A stretch of DNA of 14,542 nt from Candidatus Nanopelagicales bacterium (GCA_023254955.1 JALRKC010000011.1:1-14542); one strand, 5' to 3'. Shown: positions 1 through 7,572, counted from the first letter of the stretch. Notes: generated from the sequence alone by a model not told the origin. Numbers and translations are program-made.

Positions 1-1
1 C

Positions 2-544
2 ATGAGCGTGATGCATGAAGAAAACGACGATGGTACGTGGCTATCGGAAAATGAGATTAATTTTGTAAGGTCTCGGATTCCGATTCTGTATGTAGATGCA
101 GTGCCAGTGAGAATCGATCAAAAAGGTCAAGTAACTAATTTTGGGCTTTTGCTTCGCGCTATGCCTAACGGTTCAATTAGTAGAGCCATGGTTTCGGGCA
201 GGGTTCACCATAAAGAACGAATTCGCGATGCTTTACTTAGGCACATTGCTAAAGACCTTGGTCAAGAGGCTAAACCTCAATTACCGGCAGATCCATCACC
301 CTTTACCGTTGTTGAGTACTTTCCTTCTCCCGAGTTAACTGGTTTTTATGATCCTCGCCAACATGCGGTGAGCTTGGCATACATAGTTCCGATATTTGGG
401 GAATGTGTCCCAAGTCAAAGTGTGCTTGACTTCACATGGATTACTCCGGAAGATGCACTTAATCCGCAATTGTTGCTTGAAATGACGCAGGGTCAAGATA
501 AATTGTTGCGAAAAGCAATGGCGCACTTAAACTTAATGCCATGA
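2..544 (+). CDS. DUF4916 Nudix-like protein
   Basis: This protein of about 180 residues matches the actinobacterial DUF4916 family, usually annotated as a Nudix hydrolase family protein. Recognisable blocks are RIPILYVDAVPVR (25-37), GLLLRAMPNGSISRAMVSGR (48-67), DALLRHIAKDLG (76-87), FTVVEYFPSPE and DPRQHAVSLAYIVP. The region aligned to the Nudix box keeps G66, E72, R80 and G87, but the two metal-binding Glu of the REUxEE core read Lys84-Asp85. Classical Nudix chemistry is therefore doubtful; as I remember the family, this change is typical of it. The ATG lies at the very edge of the window, so an upstream start cannot be excluded; an in-frame ATG at 11 is a second option. The stop overlaps the next gene in an ATGA (541-544), suggesting translational coupling. 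The substrate is unknown. Confidence 0.8.
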   Translation: MSVMHEENDDGTWLSENEINFVRSRIPILYVDAVPVRIDQKGQVTNFGLLLRAMPNGSISRAMVSGRVHHKERIRDALLRHIAKDLGQEAKPQLPADPSPFTVVEYFPSPELTGFYDPRQHAVSLAYIVPIFGECVPSQSVLDFTWITPEDALNPQLLLEMTQGQDKLLRKAMAHLNLMP

Positions 545-1089
545 TCTTTTCTCTTCCCTTGAAATGGCTTTTATTTCTTGGCGGATTAGTTGGCTTTTGG
601 GCTTCAATGGTTTTAACGGTCGACAAGATAAGAATTTTAGAAGATCCTGCATACATATCAAACTGCGACATAAATTCAATTTTTTCTTGTGGCGAAATCG
701 TAAATACTGCTCAAGCTTCAATTTTTGGATTTCCTAATACCTTAATTGGCATAGCAAGTTACAGCGTCTTAATAACGCTGGGAGTTCTCTTACTAGCTAA
801 AGTTTCTTTGCCAATCTGGGTACTTAGGGGCGTGGTGCTGGGGTCTGGATTAGCAGTTATTTTTGTCAGCTACCTCGCCTATCAAAGCATTGTGGTAATT
901 GGTGCACTCTGCGCCTATTGCATCGTCGCTTGGGGGATGACTTTGCCGACATTTTCGCTAGCTAGTAGAGACTTAATGCGGCAAAGTGAAAGTTCCACGA
1001 TTCAAGCAGCCGGTAATTTAATGGGATTGTTTTTAGTTGCTTGGGGCTTAGTGGTGCTTGTGCTTATTTATATCTTTTTAGTTGCTTAA
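541..1089 (+). CDS. Vitamin K epoxide reductase (VKOR) family membrane protein
   Basis: This is an integral membrane thiol oxidoreductase. In bacteria this family reoxidises a DsbA-like partner and passes electrons to menaquinone, driving disulfide formation in exported proteins. The 182-residue protein has four to five hydrophobic segments (about 9-27, 67-86, 94-112, 116-135 and 158-181). The redox CxxC is C124-A-Y-C127, and the loop pair is C42 and C50 within NCDINSIFSCGEIV, the arrangement expected of bacterial VKOR. There is no fused C-terminal thioredoxin domain, so a separate DsbA-like partner must be encoded elsewhere. It starts inside the stop of the DUF4916 gene. Its TAA abuts the stop codon of the convergent channel gene with no spacer. 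Confidence 0.9.
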   Translation: MIFSLPLKWLLFLGGLVGFWASMVLTVDKIRILEDPAYISNCDINSIFSCGEIVNTAQASIFGFPNTLIGIASYSVLITLGVLLLAKVSLPIWVLRGVVLGSGLAVIFVSYLAYQSIVVIGALCAYCIVAWGMTLPTFSLASRDLMRQSESSTIQAAGNLMGLFLVAWGLVVLVLIYIFLVA

Positions 1090-2796
1090 TTATTCAGGGT
1101 AAATCTCGCGAAACTTATGCAAAGCAATATCTGTTCCGATAATGATTAGTCTGTCTGGTTTTTCTAAAACAGTTTTTAAGTCTGGAGCTGGAATCATCAC
1201 ACCATCTTTTATGATTGCCACCGGATTGACCCCGATCTCATTGTGTAAATTCGCAAACCCAAGGGTTTTACCAAGTAACGCAGGAGGAATCTTGATGCGG
1301 ATAACCGTTAAGCCATCTGCTAGTAAAACAGTGTCATTGGCGTGACTTCGATTCCAAATTGCCGTTGCGCCCGTTGCCGCATAAGAAAGTACTGCATCAG
1401 CTCCGGCTTTATAAAGCGTAGAGACATTTCGATCTAATCTAGCGCGCGAAATAATTTGAGCATCCGGGCGAAGTTTTCTGGCATAAATTGTTAGATAAAC
1501 ATTTACGTCATCATCATGAGTTGTGACAACGATACTATGCGCTTCTTTGATTCCGGCAGATTCTAAAACCTTTAATTCTGCAGCATTTCCTTGTACATAC
1601 TTATCTGGATCTCTTACACGATCAGACTGTTGTTCGACAATTCGATAATCGATCCCCATTTCCGCAAGAGATTTTCCAACTTGGCGTCCAACGCGACCGC
1701 CTCCAATGATTAGAACGAAGGATTTTTTTGGATTTTTTTCGGCAAAAACCTCGTCATATTTAGTAAGTTGTTCTCTAGTTCCAGCTAGGATCAAAATCGA
1801 ATTTGCATCTAAGCGAATATTATCGGCAGCATTTACAAAAGTTCCGCGATTGAAAATACCAATAACATTTACGCCAGTTAAGGTTCTAATCTGCGTCTCT
1901 CGAATCGTTTTGTTCACCAAGCTGGTATTGCCAATTCCTACTTCAGCGATTGCTAAATTCTTAAATTCACCCATAATTTGACACTTAGCATCGATACCAA
2001 CGATTCGTTGTGCCATCATTTTGCCTAGCATCACACCTAATTCAATTACTTGATCAGCTCCGGCAAATTCTAAAATATCTACAGAGGCACTATGCGATGC
2101 GAGTGAGACAATCGGCACGCTTTCAGATACTTCGCGAACTGTGAAAATTACGTTGGCATTGGCAATATCGTTTCGGGTTGCAGCAAAAAGAGAAGCCTGG
2201 GGAACCCGCGCTGCCAGATAGGTTTTTGGATTATCTAGTTCGCCAACTATAACTTTGTATCCGGCATCATGAAGCCGAAGCGCCTCGTCGAGGTCGCCAA
2301 CAATTAGCACATAGTCTAAGCCAGTTTCTTCAACTCTTCGAATTAGTGCATCTTCAATAGAGCCAGTGTTAATTAAAACTAAATGATTTTTGATTTTGTC
2401 ACTGATAAAGCGAGGTGCTCTGGATATTCGACGGCGTTCCACAATAGGGATCACTATGTATTGAATCAAAACATAGGGCAGTAAAACTAAAAGAAAAGCA
2501 ATGCCTGAAATAATTACAACGATAGAAAAGATCTTTCCGGTATCTGAAGTAAAAACGATGTCGCCGTAACCCAAAGTACTCATGGTGACTACCGCCCAAT
2601 AAAAACTAGACACCAATGAGTAACTCTTACCCTCACTTTCCATGATGGTGTGAAAGACAAAAGAAAATACGGTGATGACACTAAAAAAAACAAGTAACAA
2701 ATAGAAGAGTGCTCTGAATTTAATTGGTGCTGTTTCTAATTCGCCTCTGATAAGGCGAGCCGGATCTTTCCGCCGTTGGTCAGACAATTGCCTCAC
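1090..2796 (-). CDS. Two-TM potassium channel with tandem RCK (TrkA-N/TrkA-C) domains
   Basis: This 568-residue protein is a putative ligand-gated K+ channel. TM1 lies at about 28-51, the pore helix at 62-73, the selectivity filter TLGYGD at 74-79 and TM2 at about 88-118. Two RCK units follow: TrkA-N at about 137-255 with TrkA-C at 275-355, then TrkA-N at about 358-475 with TrkA-C at 490-566. The second Rossmann domain has an intact GxGxxG (G365, G367, G370), while the first has only G145 in NTGSIED, so its nucleotide site looks degenerate. The layout matches prokaryotic channels with two RCK domains per subunit. The start is GTG with a weak GAGAG just upstream. The stop abuts the VKOR stop. 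The ligand cannot be told from sequence. Confidence 0.88.
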   Translation of the reverse strand: MRQLSDQRRKDPARLIRGELETAPIKFRALFYLLLVFFSVITVFSFVFHTIMESEGKSYSLVSSFYWAVVTMSTLGYGDIVFTSDTGKIFSIVVIISGIAFLLVLLPYVLIQYIVIPIVERRRISRAPRFISDKIKNHLVLINTGSIEDALIRRVEETGLDYVLIVGDLDEALRLHDAGYKVIVGELDNPKTYLAARVPQASLFAATRNDIANANVIFTVREVSESVPIVSLASHSASVDILEFAGADQVIELGVMLGKMMAQRIVGIDAKCQIMGEFKNLAIAEVGIGNTSLVNKTIRETQIRTLTGVNVIGIFNRGTFVNAADNIRLDANSILILAGTREQLTKYDEVFAEKNPKKSFVLIIGGGRVGRQVGKSLAEMGIDYRIVEQQSDRVRDPDKYVQGNAAELKVLESAGIKEAHSIVVTTHDDDVNVYLTIYARKLRPDAQIISRARLDRNVSTLYKAGADAVLSYAATGATAIWNRSHANDTVLLADGLTVIRIKIPPALLGKTLGFANLHNEIGVNPVAIIKDGVMIPAPDLKTVLEKPDRLIIIGTDIALHKFREIYPE

Positions 2797-2904
2797 ACTC
2801 TCGATATCTCTAAATTAGCACTTTGATATTAGGCGCTAATCAGATGGTTATCTTTCTTCAAAACTGAGCTAAAGGCTATTTTTTCGCTTCTATGTTCAGC
2901 AAAG

Positions 2905-2988
2905 TGTCCGAGAGGGGACTTGAACCCCTACGCCCTTGCGGGCACTAGCCCCTCAAGCTAGCACGTCTACCAATTCCGCCACTCGGAC
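2905..2988 (-). tRNA. tRNA-Leu (anticodon GAG)
   Basis: On the minus strand the seven-base acceptor arms GTCCGAG (2988-2982) and CTCGGAC (2912-2906) pair perfectly, followed by discriminator A (2905). The anticodon stem CTAGC/GCTAG encloses the loop TTGAGGG, giving anticodon GAG (2954-2952) for Leu CUC/CUU codons. A long variable arm (GCCC-GCAA-GGGC) marks a class II tRNA, and the T arm AGGGGTTCAAGTCCCCT is canonical. The 3' CCA is not encoded; the next bases read CTT. The tRNA is divergent from the M20 peptidase gene and lies 108 bases upstream of the channel gene on the same strand. Confidence 0.97.
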
Positions 2989-3054
2989 CCAAAATCAAAC
3001 TTTACTAACGAGGTGTCGATTGTGCCCCTGCTGGTAAGTCGGCAAGATGGGTAT

Positions 3055-4347
3055 ATGGAAGAAAACGTAATAAAAATCTGCCGCGAATTAATACAAATTG
3101 ATTCTCGCAATTGGGGGTTAGGAAAATCTAGCGGTGAATCCGATATTGCCCAGTATGTAATAAATAAGTTGCAGGAAATCGGTCTAAACCCGATTTCGGT
3201 TGGGCCAGATAGTAAGCGAACTTCGGTGCTATGTGAGCTAAAAGGCTCTGACGAGAATTTAGCTAAGGTTTTGATACACGCGCATTTAGACGTAGTTCCA
3301 TTTGATGAAGCAGATTGGAGCTTTCATCCCTTAAGCGCTGAAATAGCTAACGACACAATATATGGCCGTGGGGCAGTAGATATGAAGAACGGTGTTGCCA
3401 TGATATTGGCAACCCTCGAAGAACTTTTAAAAAATAATTTTCAACCAAGAGCAACACTCCTATTCGCTTTTTTTGCCGATGAAGAAGCCGGAGGAATTTT
3501 GGGCTCTCATTGGGTTGTCGATCATCACAAGGATTTTTTTCATGGCGCTAAGTACGCTGTCGGCGAAGTAGGTGGTTTTAGCACTTCTTTGGCAGACGGA
3601 ATCAGGATGTACTTAATAGAGACCGCACAAAAAGGAATCGCTTGGATGGAGTTAAACGCCAAAGGCTCAGCAGGTCATGGAAGCATGATAAATAGCGATA
3701 ACGCAGTTAGTGAAGTTGCCGCAGCGGTAAATCGAATTGCTAATCATAAGTTTCCTCTTACTCTTCATGAGAGCGTTCTTGAATTATTGAGAGAAACAGC
3801 TGAAATTACTGGAACACATCTTGATGTAAATGACCCTGAGGCAACGGCGAATTTACTTCAAGGATTAGAGAAAATTGTCAAAGCCACTCTAAGAGATACC
3901 GCCAATCCCACCATGTTGAATGCTGGCTACAAAGCGAACGTAATTCCAGGATTCGCCCAAGCGGTCATCGATGGAAGGTTTCTGCCAGGCAATCAAGAGA
4001 GTTTTTTGCAAACTATCAAAGATTTAGCAGGGGAAAAGATTGATGTGAAATATCAAAATTTAGATGTGGCGCTAAGTGCACCTTTTGAAGATCCCTTGGT
4101 AGGCAAGATGGTTGAAGCAATTTCGGTAGAAGATCCAGCCGCACGAGTTGTTCCCTACATGCTCTCGGGAGGGACAGATGCAAAAGCTCTTTCTAAATTA
4201 AATATCACCGGTTATGGTTTTATGCCGCTACAGCTTCCCAGCGATTTAGATTTTGCCAGCCTATTTCATGGCGTGGATGAAAGAATTCCAATAAGTTCTC
4301 TTCAGTTTGGAGTAAGAACCTTTAAGCGGTTCTTGATGAGTCTGTAA
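3055..4347 (+). CDS. M20 family metallopeptidase (M20/M25/M40 hydrolase)
   Basis: This is a dinuclear-zinc amidohydrolase/peptidase of the ArgE/DapE/CPG2 family, 430 residues from the chosen ATG. Expected metal and catalytic sites are present: HAHLDVVP (H77, D79), GRGAVDMKNG (bridging D109), DEEAGG (catalytic E143, ligand E144), GEVGG (E171), dimerisation-domain HGSMI (H208), GGTDAK, and C-terminal FHGVDER (H405). It closely matches the actinobacterial M20 proteins found beside DUF5703 and uppP, sometimes labelled dapE2; the true substrate is not established. In-frame GTG starts at 3013 and 3022 would add up to 14 residues. I chose the ATG because the family core (ENVIKICRELIQIDS) begins at once; no strong ribosome site supports any of them. 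The 3' end overlaps the convergent DUF5703 gene by 26 bases. Confidence 0.92.
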   Translation: MEENVIKICRELIQIDSRNWGLGKSSGESDIAQYVINKLQEIGLNPISVGPDSKRTSVLCELKGSDENLAKVLIHAHLDVVPFDEADWSFHPLSAEIANDTIYGRGAVDMKNGVAMILATLEELLKNNFQPRATLLFAFFADEEAGGILGSHWVVDHHKDFFHGAKYAVGEVGGFSTSLADGIRMYLIETAQKGIAWMELNAKGSAGHGSMINSDNAVSEVAAAVNRIANHKFPLTLHESVLELLRETAEITGTHLDVNDPEATANLLQGLEKIVKATLRDTANPTMLNAGYKANVIPGFAQAVIDGRFLPGNQESFLQTIKDLAGEKIDVKYQNLDVALSAPFEDPLVGKMVEAISVEDPAARVVPYMLSGGTDAKALSKLNITGYGFMPLQLPSDLDFASLFHGVDERIPISSLQFGVRTFKRFLMSL

Positions 4348-4540
4348 AAAAAATTGATGGTGCAATCTTTAGGACTCTTCTTTTGACCCATACTCGTTTT
4401 AGTCCATTAGGGTAAATCCGCGTTCGATGCAGTTCCCAGTTTCCATACTCAGCTAAATCTGTAAGGGTTTCTCTGGTGTTTTGAATGTTTGAGCGAAAGC
4501 CAAAAGTTATTTCTCTGATTTCCCAATGACTTTTTTTCAA
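4322..4540 (-). CDS. DUF5703 family small protein
   Basis: This 72-residue soluble protein matches the actinobacterial DUF5703 family. The signature is LTDLAEYGNWELHRTRIYPNG followed by RRVWVKRRVL-like basic strands (here KRVWVKRRVLK). The family has no assigned function. It recurs beside the same M20 peptidase and an aldo/keto reductase in Streptomyces-type genomes, and that neighbourhood is preserved here. The start is TTG at 4540, inside the stop of the upstream aldo/keto-reductase-like gene (TTGA overlap, 4537-4540), so translation is probably coupled. The C-terminal coding end overlaps the M20 gene 3' end on the other strand. Confidence 0.75.
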   Translation of the reverse strand: MKKSHWEIREITFGFRSNIQNTRETLTDLAEYGNWELHRTRIYPNGLKRVWVKRRVLKIAPSIFFTDSSRTA

Positions 4541-5439
4541 TCGAAATCACCTACCTCATCTAACGCTAACAGCAATTCCTCTGGCAAAGACAATTTAAGC
4601 GATTGAAAAATTTGATTTAGTTGTGCAGTGTTTCGCGCATTTATCACACTCGCGGAAACTGCGGGGTTTTGCAAAACCCAAGCCATGGCAACTTCTGTTG
4701 GGCTGACTCCGATACCGCTAGCTGCGGTGCTGACTGCTTCTACCTTAGAGGCATTAATTGTGGTCAATAATTTCTCTAAAGCGCTATCGCCTCTAGCCAA
4801 TAAAGAGTCGGAGGGAGTATTGAAACGATATTTACCAGTAAGCAGGCCCATTGCCAGGGGTTTGGTTGCCACGAGCGAACAGTTCAGGTAGTTACACGCC
4901 TTTAATTCTTCTTTGTTTAGTTCTCTTTGTAAAAGTGACCAATTAGTTTTTAAGCCCGCTAAATTAATTTTTTCAGTGCGCAATCTCTCGCGCAAAATGG
5001 CAACCTGCCAAAAGGCGGTATGGTGTAGACCAAAATAATGTAATTTTTCTGAATTTAAATTTTGTTTCATAAAGCGAACGATTTCGTCAATGGATAAATG
5101 ATAAATATCGAAATTCGTCCAAACAATATCAAAGTGATCTAGATTTGCCTGCGACAAAGCGTTATTCAGTGTGGACTGTGCTTGAGCGGAGTTCCTAAAT
5201 GAAGGCAAATTAAAATAGACCTGAAAGCTATCTCGCGTCGTCAATTCTGGTAACAATTCACCAGCGATGGCTAGTGCCTTCGGGTTATCGGTTAGCTCTA
5301 ACGCAAAACCGCCAGTTTCTAGGTAAGTCCTAACTTGACTTCTTGCCTCTGGCAGATCAACCAACTCACCCCAGTTTCGGGTACCCAAGATCAACTTAGG
5401 AACCGGGTAATTAATCTGCGTTAAAATACCGCTTTGCAT
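4537..5439 (-). CDS. Aldo/keto reductase-fold protein lacking the catalytic tetrad
   Basis: This 300-residue protein has the AKR (beta/alpha)8 landmarks: LILGTRNWG (17-24), YFGLHHTAFWQ in the middle barrel, NWSLLQRE (166-173), the cofactor loop TKPLAMGLLTGKYR (192-205), and VINARNTAQLNQ near the C-terminus, matching the usual GARTxxQL phosphate-binding strand. Aligned by memory to actinobacterial AKRs at this locus, the Asp-Tyr-Lys-His tetrad reads Glu48, Pro53, Asn77 and Phe110. Cofactor binding may survive, but normal carbonyl reduction is unlikely, so it may be a non-catalytic or repurposed AKR. There is no frameshift or early stop, which argues against decay. The ATG is preceded by TAGCCT at a six-base distance on the minus strand. 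It is coupled to DUF5703 downstream. Confidence 0.75.
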   Translation of the reverse strand: MQSGILTQINYPVPKLILGTRNWGELVDLPEARSQVRTYLETGGFALELTDNPKALAIAGELLPELTTRDSFQVYFNLPSFRNSAQAQSTLNNALSQANLDHFDIVWTNFDIYHLSIDEIVRFMKQNLNSEKLHYFGLHHTAFWQVAILRERLRTEKINLAGLKTNWSLLQRELNKEELKACNYLNCSLVATKPLAMGLLTGKYRFNTPSDSLLARGDSALEKLLTTINASKVEAVSTAASGIGVSPTEVAMAWVLQNPAVSASVINARNTAQLNQIFQSLKLSLPEELLLALDEVGDFD

Positions 5440-5451
5440 GCTTTGAGGCTA
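5440..5451 (-). promoter_or_regulatory. Possible leaderless -10 element before the AKR-like gene
   Basis: On the minus strand TAGCCT (5451-5446) fits the actinobacterial -10 consensus TAnnnT and sits exactly six bases before the ATG at 5439. That places the transcript start at or next to the start codon. No convincing -35 box is visible. The same spacing recurs upstream of two other genes in the window. Confidence 0.35.
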
Positions 5452-5470
5452 TTAGAAAATCTTGGGTCTA

Positions 5471-5481
5471 GGCTTTAAGCC
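5471..5481. promoter_or_regulatory. Short palindrome in the divergent AKR/uppP spacer
   Basis: GGCTT-T-AAGCC is a perfect five-base-arm inverted repeat. It lies mid-way in the 70-base region between two divergent genes, where an operator would sit. A related but imperfect sequence (GCTTTGAGGC) occurs at 5440-5449. It is short enough to be chance. Confidence 0.2.
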
Positions 5482-5509
5482 CGAGCGTGTTTTGTAGAGA
5501 TAGGCAAAA

Positions 5510-6331
5510 TTGGATTATTTGATAGCCATCGTGCTGGGTATTGTGCAAGGCGCTACAGAATTTTTACCAATTTCTTCAAGCGCCCATCTTCGATTTGTGC
5601 CACAGCTATTGGGTAGTTCTGACCCAGGAGCGTCTTTCACCGCAATCATTCAACTAGGAACGATTGTTGCGGTATTGCTTTTTTTCTATAAAGACTTGGT
5701 AAAAATACTGCTAGCCGGCTGGAAGTCACTAAGAGGTCTGGCGCCTTGGTCTGAACCTGATTCAAAAATGTTTTTAGGTATAGCTTTGGGAACGTTACCA
5801 ATTATATTCCTAGGGCTCATTCTTCAAGATGTAATTAGAACTGCATTTAGAAATCTATATCTAATTGCGTTTCTTTTGATATTTTTTGGAATCTTAATTT
5901 GGTTAATTGATAAATATCAACCAAAGATCAAAAAAGGCCATGATCTTAAATATTCTCAAATGCTATTAATAGGTTTTGCTCAGGCGCTAGCCTTAGTGCC
6001 GGGCGTGAGTAGGTCGGGCGCCACAATTGCCGCAGCAAGGCTTTTTAAACTAGAAAGAAAAGAAGCCGCAAGATTTTCATTTCTACTTTCAGTTCCGGCA
6101 ATAATCGCCAGTGGTCTTTATGAATCTTTAAACATTTCGAGTAACAATCCTGCAGGCTGGGGCCCCACGCTGGTAGCCGCTGTTGTTTCGTTTTTGGTGG
6201 GTTACGCCTCAATTGCTTGGCTACTTAAATGGCTTGCAAGTAATTCTCTAGGAATTTTTGCAATTTATCGAGCAATTGTGGGAGTAGCCCTGTTAATTGC
6301 ACTAAATGCGGGATTCTTGAGCCCCTTTTAG
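5510..6331 (+). CDS. uppP: Undecaprenyl-diphosphatase
   Basis: This membrane enzyme dephosphorylates undecaprenyl pyrophosphate to regenerate the lipid carrier for peptidoglycan and other wall polymers; it is also known as BacA and confers bacitracin resistance. The 273-residue length is typical. Catalytic motifs are intact: QGATEFLPISSSAHL (Q13, E17, H26) and PGVSRSGATI (164-173, with R168). About seven to eight hydrophobic segments fill the rest. The start must be TTG at 5510: an in-frame stop lies three codons upstream at 5501, and the N-terminus aligns with family starts. A weak GAGATAGG precedes it. It is the first gene of the run toward mshC and pgi, with nine bases to the next gene. 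Confidence 0.96.
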   Translation: MDYLIAIVLGIVQGATEFLPISSSAHLRFVPQLLGSSDPGASFTAIIQLGTIVAVLLFFYKDLVKILLAGWKSLRGLAPWSEPDSKMFLGIALGTLPIIFLGLILQDVIRTAFRNLYLIAFLLIFFGILIWLIDKYQPKIKKGHDLKYSQMLLIGFAQALALVPGVSRSGATIAAARLFKLERKEAARFSFLLSVPAIIASGLYESLNISSNNPAGWGPTLVAAVVSFLVGYASIAWLLKWLASNSLGIFAIYRAIVGVALLIALNAGFLSPF

Positions 6332-6340
6332 AATGTAAAA
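6329..6340 (+). promoter_or_regulatory. Possible leaderless -10 element before the phosphatase gene
   Basis: TAGAAT (6329-6334) is followed by exactly six bases and the ATG at 6341. It overlaps the uppP stop codon, so part of the match is fixed by coding. No clear -35 is seen. If active, it would allow expression of the downstream run independently of uppP. Confidence 0.3.
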
Positions 6341-7012
6341 ATGACAACTATTTTCTTAGTAAGGCACGGAAGATCAACCGCTAATCAAAAGGGATTGCTT
6401 GCCGGTCGAGCAGCAAACGTTGAGCTTGATGCAACGGGCCTTAAGCAGGCAGCGGCTTTGGGTGAATTTTTTTCAGAGGTAGCAATCGATAAATTAATTT
6501 CTAGTCCCTTAGAAAGATGTGTAAGAACTGCTCGTGAAATAAAAAATCAGCAGCCTAAATCCTTAAAACTACAAATTTCTCAAAAATTTATTGAATGTGA
6601 CTATGGAGCATGGACCAATAAGAAATTAGTTCATTTGGCCAAAAAGCCACTTTGGAAGACCATTCAAACCAACCCTAGTTTGGTCACCTTCCCGGATGGG
6701 GAAGCAATGAATCAAATGTCACTTCGTGCAATCAATGGACTTTTGGCTGCAGTCAAGGGAGTCGATAAACCAAAGGCCAAGATACTAATTGTTACCCACG
6801 CCGATCTAATAAAAGCCTTGATAGCGAACGCGCTGGGTGTTCACTTAGACAACTTTCAAAAAATCGTGGTTGATCCCGCCTCTGTCTCAACTTTAAATTT
6901 CGAAAAAGATAATTTCTTCGTTGCGGGCGTAAATGAGAAATATCATCTAAAAAACATTCAAGCTAAGAGCAAAGCTCCAGCTGGGGCCGTCCTTGGCGGA
7001 GGTGCTGGTTAA
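6341..7012 (+). CDS. Histidine phosphatase family protein (MSMEG_4193 type)
   Basis: This 223-residue member of the histidine phosphatase (phosphoglycerate mutase-like) superfamily has the phosphohistidine motif RHG (8-10, nucleophile H9), the second Arg in SPLERC (R59), the acid in FIECDYGAW (E85) and the second His in VTHADLIKAL (H153). All core catalytic residues are present. It corresponds to the MSMEG_4193/Rv2135c family, annotated as a phosphomutase or phosphatase, whose physiological substrate I do not know. The Ala/Gly-rich tail (APAGAVLGGGAG) is common in this family. The stop overlaps the next start by one base (TAATG, 7010-7014), giving tight coupling with the DUF3090 gene. Confidence 0.9.
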   Translation: MTTIFLVRHGRSTANQKGLLAGRAANVELDATGLKQAAALGEFFSEVAIDKLISSPLERCVRTAREIKNQQPKSLKLQISQKFIECDYGAWTNKKLVHLAKKPLWKTIQTNPSLVTFPDGEAMNQMSLRAINGLLAAVKGVDKPKAKILIVTHADLIKALIANALGVHLDNFQKIVVDPASVSTLNFEKDNFFVAGVNEKYHLKNIQAKSKAPAGAVLGGGAG

Positions 7013-7572
7013 TGAATCGACAGATCGTTACCTTTGAAAATCCAGAGCGGTTCATCGTTGGAACAGTGGGTCAGCCGGGTGAGAGAATTTTTTATCTACA
7101 AGTTAAGAGTCAAATGTCGGTCTTCTCTGTAGCTTTGGAAAAAACTCAAGTTTCTTTGCTTTGTGAAAGATTAGATGCGTTATTAGACCAAATCAAGCAA
7201 AGTGATCTAGGAGCTACGGTCGAAATTCCTGATACTTGGCAGCAAGCTGAAATTGATTTATTGCCATTGGAAACACCGGTAAACGAAGAGTTCAGAGTTG
7301 GAACAATTGCAATTGGTTTCAATAGCAATAAAGGGCTGGTCACCATAGAAGCGCATCAAGATAATGGTTCCAGAGATGTTCCCGACCTTGAAGCAGATGA
7401 TTTAGACGGCCCCAATCTTTTGCGAGTGAGAGTTTCGCCCAGTTATGCTCGAAACTTTGCAGAAAGAGGTAGAAGATTGGTTGCAGCAGGTAGGCCTCCC
7501 TGTCCCTTTTGTCAATTGCCACTAGATCCTTTTGGTCACATCTGCCCCCGTGCTAACGGTTATAGAAGATGA
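7012..7572 (+). CDS. DUF3090 family zinc-ribbon-like protein
   Basis: This 186-residue actinobacterial protein has no established function. The N-terminal and central parts are an alpha/beta domain with FENPERFIVGTVGQPGER-like family residues (8-25) and LRVRVSPSYARNFAERGRRLV. The C-terminus carries a probable metal site, CPFC...GHICPRANGYRR, with C164, C167, H176 and C178 as candidate zinc ligands. The family name Rv2134c-like is from memory. It is fixed between the histidine phosphatase (one-base overlap) and the SCO1664-family gene (ATGA overlap at 7569-7572). Such strict coupling suggests the three act together, but the role cannot be read from sequence. Confidence 0.88.
   Translation: MNRQIVTFENPERFIVGTVGQPGERIFYLQVKSQMSVFSVALEKTQVSLLCERLDALLDQIKQSDLGATVEIPDTWQQAEIDLLPLETPVNEEFRVGTIAIGFNSNKGLVTIEAHQDNGSRDVPDLEADDLDGPNLLRVRVSPSYARNFAERGRRLVAAGRPPCPFCQLPLDPFGHICPRANGYRR

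Noticed and set aside
1722..1741. Two T7 runs that could be a terminator or slippage site
   Set aside because: They encode a Lys-rich linker of the channel protein on the minus strand (KNPKKS), there is no adjacent hairpin, and the frame is intact.
2797..2904. Hidden gene or terminator hairpin between the channel gene and tRNA-Leu
   Set aside because: No conserved frame is seen; the only inverted repeat near the T-run at about 2880 has a three-base stem.
3013..3054. GTG start at 3013 for the M20 peptidase
   Set aside because: The extra 14 residues do not resemble the family and no ribosome site precedes it; the ATG at 3055 is preferred, though not proven.
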